Below are positions 34,463 through 45,605 of a stretch of 64,000 nucleotides of DNA, one piece after another. The notes under the pieces are model-generated. The model was not told the origin of the DNA, searched no databases, and worked only from the letters and a program-made list of their open reading frames with translations. Numbering within the stretch: position 1 is the stretch's first letter; each line of letters begins with the position of its first letter. The DNA is from Nipponacmea schrenckii (Eukaryota; Mollusca; Gastropoda; Lottiidae), in the NCBI GenBank assembly GCA_030562195.1, contig CM060200.1, positions 8,680,001-8,744,000 on the forward strand, given 5' to 3'. The position numbers were made by a program, and so were the translations under genes.

Positions 34463-37400
34463 ATGTTCTGCAGTAAGTTTCTCTTCACACCATATAGAAT
34501 AATGTATTATGCTGTAAGGAGAGGGAAGAAACCAGGAATTTATCCAAATTGGTTAGTTTTTTTTATAATGCTTTAGATAAAAAAATATAAATACTAGTCT
34601 CTTTGTCGCTTTTACTAAAGTATTTTACTAATATTCTAAATGTGGTATGATACCTTAAGAAGGCCTTACATTATGGAGACATTATTTCTTATTTCAGGAA
34701 AGAATGTGAAGCTCAAGTTAAAGGGTTTAAAGGCCCAGTATTTAGAAAGTTTTCCTCCCATTTAGAAGCTGAAGAGTTTATGAATAGTAAAGGTAGCGCT
34801 AAATCACGTAAACAAGGTAGCATATTATATTTTCACAATATTGTTCCTTATGGTTTATTATTTTAGCACAGTGTAGCCTACTACAATATGGTAACATTGT
34901 AAAGTCAATTTTGGTTTTGCCATTAAAGGCACACTACCTCTTCGAACGAACATATAATTTAAAGTCTCAACTTGAGACTCTCAAGCTTGGCCAAAATAAG
35001 TATATGTATATATATTCATCAGTGGACTTACATGGTGTCATAACAATACAACAGCTTCCTTGTATATCCTTAAAACTAAGTAATTATTGAAAAATGCTTA
35101 AAAAATATTTAGCCTTTTTAAATTATTTCTTGTAGTTTAATGAATAATTACTTGATTTATTTGAAATGTCGGATTATACACAGAATCTGCAGCATATTGT
35201 ATAATGACCTCAGGTAAGTCCAGTAGTGTGTTTGGACTCATTTTGACTAAGTTTGAATTTGTTAGTTTACGTATAAGGTAGTGTCCTTATCCCTTATGTA
35301 AAAAATTAACCTCTTCATCACACAATGCACATTGCCACTAATTGAAAAGAGGTTTTCCAAATTTTCTATATGTATCGGGGACACTGATAGCATTTCAAAT
35401 TTGATGTAACTGATGTTCCTACAATTCTACTTAAACTAAGTGTTTGGTGATGTCCCTGATTGCAAAATATACTTGTATCACATTAACGATGAATTTAGAA
35501 AACCTCTTTACAATCAAATGACCTTCTTCTGCAACACTTTTGGACTTTTCAGATAATGGTAAATGTTTTTTTTTCTGTTATTCAACCCAAGTAGGATAGT
35601 TGATAAAAGTTTTCTTTTTCACTAGAATGTAGTGGATCCAGTAGTAGTAATGGTAAGGAAGATAATGAAAGTTTTGATATGGGAGACTGTGATTTGGGAT
35701 TTGACAGTACTGGTAATTCAATAGATACTGGATTCATTTTAAAATCTCTGAGTGAAATGAAAACATCTATTTTACAATTACATCAACATACTGGACTGAT
35801 AACACAAACTTTAACTGGTTTATCGAATAACCTATCTACTATTGAAAATTCCGTTATTGGTAAGATATTTTGTCAGAAATCATTCCATGTATGCTGAAAA
35901 CGTATGCATTACCATATCTTCTTTTAATACATAAACTGCCTTGCAGATGTCAAAATTTGGTAGGCCAAAAGACAGGAAAGTCCCACAAAATACGTCACAT
36001 TTGAGAAACCTGTTTGCAGAATGGTGTCTGGATCCGTTAAAAAATCATGCACCCAGTGCATTAGAGACCATATTTTTATGTAACGGATACTGTTTCCATG
36101 GTTATGTAATCTGTCCCTGATTAACTAGCTATTCAAATCAATTATACTTGCTGTATGACGGATCTGTGTGCCGCTTATGGATGTTCCGTGTGAATTTAAT
36201 AGGTAAGGCTGACTTTCTTGTCTCTTGGATGTATATCACATAATTATGTAGAAGGTCGAAAAGGGTCAAGGGTTAAATTCATATGTTTTTATGTTCAGTT
36301 ATTTCCAAAGTTTTTACTAATAATTTGCTTCCATTTAGCTTGCAAGCACATCATAGAAATTGTGTTTTGTTTTAAGAAAATTGTTTCAGAGATCATACTT
36401 ATCCATTCATTTAATCTAAATGTCATTTAAATAAAGTTTTAATCTTTATTAATTTGATTGAAGATTATCAATATTGTGTGGCAAACCCACATTTTGTTTT
36501 GCTTTGCATTTACCTTAGAATAATTTGTGTGTTTCAGTCATCTGATTGGTCAATCACAGAAAATGGTTTTAAATTTAATCTTGTCATCCAATCAGATTAC
36601 TTTTTTAAATAAATGTGGGCGTATATTGTAGTCGCCCCTGTCTGTCTGTCCGTCTGCCTGTCCACAATTGTTGTGAACACGATAGAGACCACATTTCTTG
36701 ATGGATTTTGATGAAACTTGGAATGAGTCTTTGTAATGACCCAAGGATGAAGCCTATCGAAAATGAAACCAATCGAAAAATATTTACTATGAGTTATTGC
36801 CCTTGTCCTAAAATTCCTTGTGAACACGATAGTGAGCCGGGTTCTTGATGGAATTTGATGAAACTTGGTGTGAGTGTTTGTTATAACTCATGGATAGACC
36901 CTATTAAAAATCAGACTAATCAAAAAATATTTATTGAGTTATTGCCCTTGTTCTTTAAAACGTGTTCACTTTATCAGCCTCTGATTCTTTGTAGACTTGA
37001 TAGAGATCTGGTTTCTTGATAGATTTTGACAAAGCATGATTTGAGCCTTTTGAATTACCCAAAGAAGAAACCGATTGCAAATTTAGCTTACCGAAAAAAT
37101 ATTTACTTTGAGTTATTGACTTTGTCCACCGCCAGAATAACTAAGGCTGCCAATGGTGGGCATATTACGATGAGCCATCGCTATTTTTTTAAATCTGGAA
37201 GTTGAGTTTTCGAGAATAAGGCCCCTAGGACCCGTTTCACAAAATTTCAACAAAGGTACAATCAAGATTTTAAGAAATACAGTAACCTGATTGGCTGATT
37301 AAAACTCAATTTAAGTGATTGACCAATCTGATCATTGGAACACTGAAATCATCCTAAGTTAAGTTTTCATAAAACAGGCTCCAGGTCAAGTCAGTATTCT

Positions 37401-40400
37401 GATTTCAAGTTCTTATTGATGAAAATGTTTGTATATTATCAGCATCATCTTTAAGTTCCAACAAGGGGACTACACCATCAAAAAGAGCACATTCACCAGA
37501 AGAAGAACAATCACCAAAGAAACGTAAATCTAGTAGCGATGATATAAGTGGTAATTTTTCAGGTAAGAGTCACTTGTGTTTGTGACTAAGTCATCGCTTG
37601 ATTCAAGCGATAATATAATATTTCAGCACGGAAATCTGATATCCAGTTCCACTAAGAAAAGTGAAGTTGGTTTTAGCTGACTTATAGAGGAACTGGTGTT
37701 TCTTTATTACTGAATATATTATGAGTAACTGCCTTTATGCTGTGCTCATTTTGTAATAAAGTACATCTTGAGCAAATAGGGGTAATTGGGTAAATAGAGT
37801 AGGGTTTACCCATACCTGCTAGCACAGAATTTTGGCTTCTAAGTTGTTGGTTTTATTGTTGTTTTGGTGTGTAAGGCAGACGTAACATACGAATGAATAA
37901 TTTCAAGCTTGCATTTTAACTGTTCATGCCTTATGTTTTTTCTGTTCACACCTAACGCATAATGCTGACCCATGTAAAATGGAAGTTATTATTACAATCT
38001 TACTATGTGGATAGTATCTGCTGGAATCATAATGCTGACCCATGTTAAATGGAAGTGTTATTACAATCTTACTATGTGGATAGTATCTGCTGAAATCATA
38101 ATGCTGACCCATGTTAAATGGAAGTTATTATTACAATCTTACTATGTGGATAGTATCTGCTGAAATCATAATGCTAACCCATGTAAAATGGAAGTTGTTA
38201 TTACAATCTTACTTTGTGAGATAGTATCTGCTGAAATCATAATGCTAACCCATGTTAAATGGAAGTTATTATTACAATCTTACTACATGTATGTGGATAG
38301 TATCTGCTTAAGTCATAGATTTATGTTACAAGCACCTTTCATACCAGAATTTGGATTACAGGTATTCCATTTGCTGACAGTGAAGGTACAGTGGTTTATA
38401 CTGATGGTGCTTGTTTTAATAATGGTCAGATAGGTGCTACTGCTGGAGTAGGAGTTTATTGGGGACCAAATCATAAAGAGTAAGTTAGATATGAGTTTAA
38501 AATTCTAAAATAACACAAGATACTTTCTTTAATTAGATTCTGGTTGGTAAATGACAAGTTAGCATTCAGTGAATGCTGATAAGGAAAACTATGTAGTTAT
38601 TGTTAAATTCTGTGATAGAGGCCATTGAACCCTCCTGTCCGTGATGTGAGCATGTAGTCTGCTCGTATGATTGGTCAATCACTAAAATGGATTTAAAGTT
38701 TAGTTTTGATCCAATCAGATTACTTATTTCTCAATCGGGAGTTAATCTCAGTCAAATGTTCAAGAATAAGGCATCTTAAAATAAGAACACTATTATGGAT
38801 ATACTACTCCTTCCTTTAATATTTGCAACGTTTCAATTCACTTACAGGAATCTTTATCAAGCACAAAATAATACTACTTCTAAATGTCATTTTTAAGGAT
38901 TATAATAAGGCATCAGTTCTTACGTTTGATGTTCTATGAATAGTTAGATATTTTTTATAGTAATGTAAGTAGAAGTTTAGATGGTAGACAGACCAATAAT
39001 AGAGCTGAAATACATGTAAGTATTAATATACAAAGGCATAACAATGTGGTAAATCCTGCACTTCGGCGCAGGAAGTTACAGATTTGGGAAAGGAATACAT
39101 TGTGGTGTCACCACAAGTGAGCAGTGAGCTAAGCTTAAAGCAAATGATGATGGCAATTTCATAAAAACTACTTGTGTTAGAAATCGCACAAGTTCTTTTT
39201 GTGATACAAGCATATTTTGTGATAACACTTAGAATTAGTGAATTGCAGGAACTACACAAATTTGGCTGAAAATAATTGATGCAAATTGATGCAACCAGAT
39301 CTTTAAGATAAAAATTGAGTAAGCCTTTTAATATATCTGTTTGCCATTAGATAATGTTTAACTATAACTGACTTAGCATGGTTAGCTATTGTATTTAATA
39401 ATTGTATAATTTCAGGCTGCTATTATAGCAATAGAACAAGCCAAGTTAAAAAACATTGATAAGCTTGTATTATATACAGATAGTGAATTTCTTATTAATA
39501 GTAAGTACTTGTAGAAACTTATATTGACGTCCCAGCTTATTGTCTTATTTCAGACTTATAGCTGTGCACAGTTTTCTGAACTTTTAATATCATTTTCCAC
39601 ATTCCCATTCCTTCAGACAAGATTTCATCATCTCAATCCTTTCAAAAAAGGATTATATGTTTAGTCATATAGGATGTTTACTAATGTAAAACATATGTTG
39701 ATGTAAGAAGCATCACTTTGCTTACAAACAAAACTGCAACAAGAAAGCCACATCCCAATTAGATTTGTCAAGTTAATTATTTTTTTCGTCCAGTGGAAAC
39801 ATTGAAAACCAAAACATTGTAAATTAGAACAGTGGAAAATATTATCCAAGAAACTACATGGATATGACATTGGGTAGTTAAACATTGCTTCTCAACCAGG
39901 GTTCTATCAGACCCTCGGAAGTAATTCAAGAATGCTTTGGATAGGGGAAGTGGAGGTGATTTGGTGTTGATGAGAAGATTTAAACTGTATTCAAGGTATT
40001 ACTAAATGGATAGCTGGTTGGAAGCGCCGTGATTGGAAGCTTAGTAATGGTAAACCTGTTGTAAATAAAGAGGATTTTCAGGAATTAGACAAAGCTTTGG
40101 AAGGCATAAATGTGAAATGGGTGGGTATCTCAAATTATATTTGTCATATACTGGTACATGTTAAGATAGACAATTTCTAGTATGATTTCATTTAGTGTGA
40201 TTGAAGTCATCTTCTGAGTAACATCAAACTACAAACTACTATGAACTTGAAATGAAATGAAATGAGTTTTACTATTGTGCACCTTAAGGTCTAATGAAAA
40301 AAATGATCTGAAAAAATGGAAGGATTTTTAGGTCCTACTCTTCTGAACATAATGGGCTAATGAAGTGTGCAATAAGGTAAATTTAGCAGGTCACTGACTT

Positions 40401-40547
40401 ATATCAACAAGTAGTACTTGTTCTCAGGTCTAAACTATATTGTATGTATTATAGGTTTATGTGAAAGGTCACTGTGGAAACCCAGGCAATGAAGCTGCAG
40501 ATAGATTAGCTAACGAAGGTGCTAGATCAAACATCAATGGAAAATGA
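34463..40547 (+). CDS. RNASEH1: Ribonuclease H1, complete, with dual start codons
   Basis: Cleaves the RNA strand of RNA-DNA hybrids in nucleus and mitochondria. Nine exons: 34463-34551, 34698-34816, 35626-35859, 37443-37562, 38362-38479, 38961-39015, 39416-39500, 39996-40120 and 40455-40547 (TGA). All phases agree, giving 345 residues (human 286). Residues about 14-58 form the hybrid-binding domain (MYYAVRRGKKPGIYPNW ... AEEFM). A long acidic/Ser linker follows, with the basic SPKKRK at about 171-176. The catalytic domain carries D202 (VVYTDGAC), E243 (RAEIH), D267 (YTDSEF), H321 (GHCGNPGN) and D331 (AADRLA): the full active-site set. Two in-frame ATGs, 34463 and 34502, precede the binding domain, with an in-frame TGA upstream. 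This matches the mitochondrial/nuclear arrangement known in animals. The longer linker accounts for the extra length. Confidence 0.96.
34924..35292. mobile_element. Foldback MITE related to family F2, in RNASEH1 intron 2
   Basis: Left end AAAGGCACACTACCT answers right end AGGTAGTGTCCTTAT (inverted, few mismatches). Inside, ATCAGTGGACTTACATGG is mirrored by CAGGTAAGTCCAGTAGTG, so the element is partly palindromic. The same internal word occurs, inverted, in the 26718-27170 element, and a diverged version is near 1225-1250. Confidence 0.55.
35340..35520. mobile_element. Foldback element family F1, degenerate complete copy in RNASEH1 intron 2
   Basis: AAGAGGTTTTCC at the left is mirrored by GAAAACCTCTTTACAATC at the right. 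Between them are TATCGGGGACACTGATAGCA and AACTAAGTGTTTGGTGATGT, the F1 landmarks. More diverged than the 8468 copy. Confidence 0.55.
36597..37165. repeat. Hairpin-family repeat copy in RNASEH1 intron 3
   Basis: AATGTGGGCGTATATTGTAG, then GTCTGTCTGTCCGTCTGCC, then three ~140 bp units with TTGATGGATTTTGATGAAAC and TATTGCCCTTGTC. Right boundary is near GGTGGGCATATTACG (about 37145-37160). Same family as 25813-29830. The first arm of the starting hairpin is missing. Confidence 0.65.
37961..38310. repeat. ~69 bp minisatellite in RNASEH1 intron 4, about five copies
   Basis: Unit contains ATAATGCTGACCCATGTAAA, ATGGAAGTTATTATTACAAT and TGTGGATAGTATCTGCTGAA. Copies start near 37969, 38038, 38107, 38176 and 38245. 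The array ends about 50 bases before the acceptor of exon 5. The CTGACCCATGTAAAAT word matches the retroelement tail at 14645-14745. Confidence 0.8.
38640..38790. repeat. Interspersed 'GATTGGTCAATCAC' repeat copy in RNASEH1 intron 5
   Basis: TGATTGGTCAATCACTAAAA and ATCCAATCAGATTACTTATT, ending CAAGAATAAGGCATCTTA. Same family as 24640-24960 and 36535-36600. Confidence 0.45.
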
Positions 40548-40678
40548 ACTTTTGACCTTAAATTAACATATCCTGTTTCTCAGAGTTGACCACTTAATTG
40601 TTTCCATGATTAAATATATAAAGTTTTTTTGAGGTGTTTATAGATAAATGTGATGCAGGGTACAATGAAGGTTAGTTA

Positions 40679-41119
40679 ATAGTGCTGGATATTGCCAACA
40701 ATGCCATGATACGATACAGGTCACGAAACAAGGGTCACGATAAAAGGGTCACGATACGATATGTATCACAAAATGGGGTAATAGATAAAAAATAATTTAA
40801 ACATTTAAATTCTGAGATAATTATACTAGTTTTTTGAGGTATACTACTAATAAACTGTTCACTATATTATTTTAGTCTGTCTGTCTACTATATTAAATGC
40901 CAATAATTTATTTGAAAACAATGGAATTCAAAGAAGTCCAAGAAAGGAATTTATGATGGATAAAGTTTGCATTCACCGTCTAATAAATAATATATTACCC
41001 TTTTTTTATGGAATGCCATGTATCGTCAAGTAGCAATACACGACCCCACAAAACAATACATGTATAGGGCAAGACACATCGTGATACATTGATTCAGCAA
41101 TATATCGTGCCAGCACTAT
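40679..41119. mobile_element. MITE with TA target duplication downstream of RNASEH1
   Basis: Starts ATAGTGCTGGATATTGCC and ends ATATCGTGCCAGCACTAT, inverted repeats of about 10 perfect bases extending imperfectly. TA flanks both sides (40677-40678 and 41120-41121). The interior repeats CACGATACGAT-type words and has no ORF. At 441 bp it is a non-autonomous TA-targeting element. Confidence 0.75.
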
Positions 41120-41121
41120 TA

Positions 41122-42295
41122 GTGTACCAAGAGAATGACACAAGTGACTCCTTATGAAAAGTCATGTATAGATGATATTCCTCACTGGTATGATGAATAA
41201 CGAAACATAAAAATCCTGGAGGACATCTCATACATATAAATGATATGAAATGAAATTATGATGATAACATATGGCCATCAGGCAATGTTTACTCGACTAC
41301 TGCATGTTCATTGAAGGATCCACACATGCATATCTCTTCACGTCTACATGTGGAGACAGGATATTTATACTATAATATCTATTGTTAACATAATACACCC
41401 AATAGTGAAGGAATCCTTAATGTACATAGTTTATGACACTTACTTTAGTTATTGTCCATATCTTACAGCAAGACAGCAATTAAGTGCCATGTGTTCCAAT
41501 CCTCAAATTCTCCTCTGATACCAGAGTTAATACTATTAGCCACATGTATATCTTTGTTGAACTGTGCCAAAATACAAACCCACTAGCTAACACATTATCT
41601 TATTTTATTTATGTATAACAAAACAATGTTCAACACTCACTTATTAGTTATATAAGTTCATATTATGGAAATGACTGTCTCCAATTCAGAAATAATTATA
41701 AAATTATAATATACACATTTCTGGCTGTCTATTAACTGAGTAGTCTTCTTAGTGTTAAAACTCAAATTTATATACACATATCACCGTTCCGAATGAAAAT
41801 CCAAAATTTGGTTTGTGTACAATTAAATAAACTAATTGTCAATTTAATTAATTTTTTTTCGTCAGGAAAAGAAAATACGAGGTCACTTCATCCTTAAATT
41901 TTTTAATCAATTGTAGAGAAACCTGATGCCAAACTTTCATTCTGAGTTTAGATTTGGTAATACAACATATCAATCATCTCCATAAATATCTTACTGTTTT
42001 AACTGGGCATTAGATAGTATTTATTACAATATATTTACATGTTATTGTCACACACTTCAAAGAACATTTGTGAAGGTTTGTACCCGTTGACCAAAGTGAA
42101 CTCTGATGACATAAAGAGGTCATTATAATTTGATCTTCGGTGACAATATGTAGCATTTTAATACACAACAAAAATAGACAATGGATCAAATATCTATAAA
42201 TACTTAAAAATATGACTATAAGTTATAATAATGTTTTGAACTGACCAGATAAATATATCACATTGTATTTGACTATGTTGACATTGAATAAGAGT
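41122..42295. other. Intergenic DNA between RNASEH1 and the minisatellites
   Basis: No coding exon, no clear repeat boundary. AT-rich. Confidence 0.3.
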
Positions 42296-42890
42296 TTCTA
42301 TTCGTGCATAAGATGTTCCAAAAGTGTTCTATACCATCAAAACAAATTGAATTTCCACCGTTTCTATTTGTGCTTACAATCCACGTATTATTTTACCTTT
42401 GATGTCGACAACGATTATTTCATATATTAACCTGTGAACGAATCTATTGGAAAAAAGGGGTAAATAGTAAAAAAGAAACATAGTTTTCCTTGGATTGTAA
42501 ACCCCTCGGTTAATATTCGAAAAAAATGTCTCGGGCGAGCCCTCAATTTTTTTTTCCGAATATTAACCTCTTATTGGTCTATATTTAATACATAAGATGA
42601 TCCAAAAGTGGTATGTACCATCAAAACAAATTGAATTAGAGTTTCTATTTGTGCATAAGATGATCCAAAAGTGGTCTGTACCATCAAAACAAATTGAATA
42701 AGAGTTTCTATTTGTGTCAAAGATGATCCAAAAGTGGTATGTACCATCAAAACAAATTGAATTAGAGTTTCTATTTGTCAAAGATGATCCAAAAGTGGTA
42801 TGTACCATCAAAACAAATTGAATTAGAGTTTCTATTTGTGCACAAGATGATCTAAAAGTGATCTGTACCATCAAAACAATCTGTAGAGAA
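42296..42890. repeat. ~60 bp minisatellite
   Basis: Unit contains AGAGTTTCTATTTGTGCATA, AGATGATCCAAAAGTGGTAT and GTACCATCAAAACAAATTGA. About four regular copies lie at 42595-42890, and one diverged copy at 42296-42355 is separated from them by unrelated sequence. The open frame on the minus strand repeats a WIIxxNRNSxSICFDGT motif purely because of the array. Confidence 0.8.
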
Positions 42891-43233
42891 AAAAATGTCC
42901 ATAGAGTAACAGTGCTACTGTTGTCACGGTGATTTTGGCAAGGTGTATATTCCACCTAATTTAGTACAATATAACTTAGATACTCTTCTTTTTCAATGTC
43001 AAAATAGTCTAGAAGGCAAGGTTAAATAGGCAGAGGGGAAAACAATTTAAAAAAAAAGGTACAATATTAATCAACAGAATTAATCATTCAGCCTATGATT
43101 TAATTTCTGACAGTTTCAGAGCTGTCAGTGCAAGTATACATTGAAATTATACAGAACTTATGATGCAATTAGCATAAGAAATAAATTTTTAAAATTATCG
43201 ACAACAAATATGAAAAATATCTCAACACAACCT

Positions 43234-43528
43234 AAAAAGGATTGCTTTCAAAATTTTCAATTGCTTATTGGAGACACTGATGGCAATAATTTGCACCATT
43301 CAGATTTTCTATCAGATGTCTATGGTTCCTGCAATTCCACAAAAACTAAGTTTTGATGATGATGTCACTCAACCTAAACTATGCATCACATAAGGATTAG
43401 TGATGTTATCAAACTCTTAGTTTTACTGGAATTGCGGAAACATAGACATCTAATTGAAAATTGGAATGGTGCAAATTGATACTATCAGTGTCACTGAAAT
43501 AAAAGAAAATCTCTTTACAACCGCTTTA
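43234..43528. mobile_element. Foldback element family F1, complete copy
   Basis: Left arm AAAGGATTGCTTTC ... GGAGACACTGATGGCAATAA ... TGTCTATGGTTCCTGCAATT is mirrored by AATTGCGGAAACATAGACAT ... TGATACTATCAGTGTCACTG ... CTCTTTACAACCGCTTTAAG. Near-palindromic over about 295 bp with no ORF. Confidence 0.65.
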
Positions 43529-43559
43529 AGATGTTCAAATACAGCTCCAGGTAATTTAT

Positions 43560-44229
43560 TTTCTTCAAGTAATAAATTTACAAATACCATCTTAAACAGC
43601 CCAATTTCTTAAGTCACAAGGAATCTGCATATTATAGAACTATAGGTATAATTTATAATATTTTTGATAATGAAAAATGTTGAGTCCGTGAATTAACCCA
43701 CAGAAAACGAATAAAACAAAATATCTCCATTTCATATTAAACTGTCGTTTTAACAGTCCCTTGCAATTTGTATATACAATACTAAATTAAATAGATTTCT
43801 TTTTTTATGAAAATATAAAGAGATATTCTATATATTCTACATAAATATAATATATACAATAATAATAAATATTGAAATAAATAAATTCCATAAATTTTCT
43901 TAACAAATCTCATATGTCTTCAGGGAAACTAATTTCCTTGCTATTCTGAAACTTGCATGAACTCCCCTTTTAATAAAATATAATACCATGAGGTTGGATC
44001 AAGCGTCAATTTCAAATATTTATATTTCTACTATCAATTCCTTCAATAAACCAATAGCACAAACTGGCATTTGTCACTTCATCCTAAATCAAAACAATGA
44101 TACAATCTCAGATTCAGGTAAATAATAAATGTATATACATGTACACTGTAGTAAGTAAATCAGAACTAATATCTAAATATTATAATCTTAAAATTAAGCA
44201 TTAATTAGCACTCATTAATCGCAATCCTG
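43560..44229. other. AT-rich spacer
   Basis: Very AT-rich (runs of ATAAATAT near 43800-43910) with no gene seen. It may form the distal 3' UTR or downstream flank of the TBC1D2B gene on the minus strand. Confidence 0.3.
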
Positions 44230-44269
44230 GATTAGTAATCACATAAGCTTTTCATTTTTGTTCATTAAT

Positions 44270-45600
44270 TCTCCACTATTCTGGTCACCACTATCTGAGA
44301 TCAGTGCAACATTGTCCTAGATTAGTGAAACATTCTAGATCAGTGTTACACTATTCTAGATCAGTGATACACTATTCTAGATCAGTGTAAAACTATTCAA
44401 GATCAGTGATACACTATTCTAGATCAGTGATTCACTATTCTAAATCACTGTTAAATTATCCAAGATCAGTGAAACACTATCAAGATCAGTGAAACACTAT
44501 TCTAGATCACTCTAAAATAATCTAACATCATCAAATTATACAAGATCAGTGAAATACAATCCTTGATCAGTGATACACTATTCTAGATCAATGATTTACT
44601 ATTCTAGATCACTGTTAAATTATCCAAGATCAGTGCAACACTATCAAGATCAGTGAAACACTATTCTAGATCACTCTAAAATAATCTAACATCATCAAAT
44701 TATACAAGATCAGTGAAATACAATCCTTGATCAGTGATACTCTATTCTAGATCAATGATTTACTATTCTAGATCACTGTTAAATTATCCAAGATCAGTGC
44801 AACACTATCAAGATCAGTGAAACACTATTCTAGATCACTCTAAAATAATCTAACATCATCAAATTATACAAGATCAGTGAAATACAATCCTTGATCAGTG
44901 ATACACTATTTAAGATCAATGATTCACTATTCTAGATCACTGTTAAATTATCCAAGATCAGTGCAACACTATCCTTGATCAGTGAAACACTATTCTAGAT
45001 CACTCTAAAATAATCTAACATCATCACTATCCACACTATCAGTATCACACTATAATGAGCAGTGATACACTATCCTGGATCATGAAACACTATCAGTATC
45101 ACACTATAATATGCAGTGATACACTATTCTTGATCATGAAACACTATCAGTATAGCACTATAATAAGCAGTGAAATACTATCCTGGATCATGAAACACTA
45201 TCAGTATCACACTATAATAAACAGTGATACACTATCCTGGATCCTGAAGAGTTACACTATAATAAGCAGTGATAGACCATCCTGGATCTATAATAAACAG
45301 TGATACACTATCCTGGATCATGAAACACTATCAGTATCACACTATAATAAGCAGTGATACACCATCATGAAACACAATCAGTATCACATTATAATAAACA
45401 GTGATACACCATCCTGGATCTATAATAAACAGTGATACACTTTCCTGGATCATGAAACACTATCAGTATCACATTATAATAAATAGTGATACACTATCCT
45501 GGATCATGAAACACCATCAGTATCACACTTTAATAAGCAGTGATACACTATCCTAGATCCAGATCAGTGGTACACTATCTTGATCAGTGAAATATTAAAA
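44270..45600. repeat. Complex minisatellite immediately 3' of the TBC1D2B stop codon
   Basis: Two linked arrays. 44270-45025 is built on GATCAGTGAAACACTATTCT with a ~178 bp higher-order unit (CTCTAAAATAATCTAACATC at about 44511, 44689 and 44847). 45026-45600 is built on AGCAGTGATACACTATCCTG and GATCATGAAACACTATCAG in ~55-60 bp units. The array stops within about 10-40 bases of the stop codon at 45606, so it lies in the 3' UTR if the transcript extends this far. Confidence 0.88.
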
Positions 45601-45605
45601 TAATA

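Noticed and set aside
42563..42955. 130-codon minus-strand frame with repeated ICFDGTYHFWII
   Set aside because: Translation of the ~60 bp minisatellite at 42595-42890.
44270..45560. CRISPR-like regular direct repeats
   Set aside because: Repeats and intervening pieces diverge together, spacers are not unique, and the window is clearly eukaryotic. It is a minisatellite.
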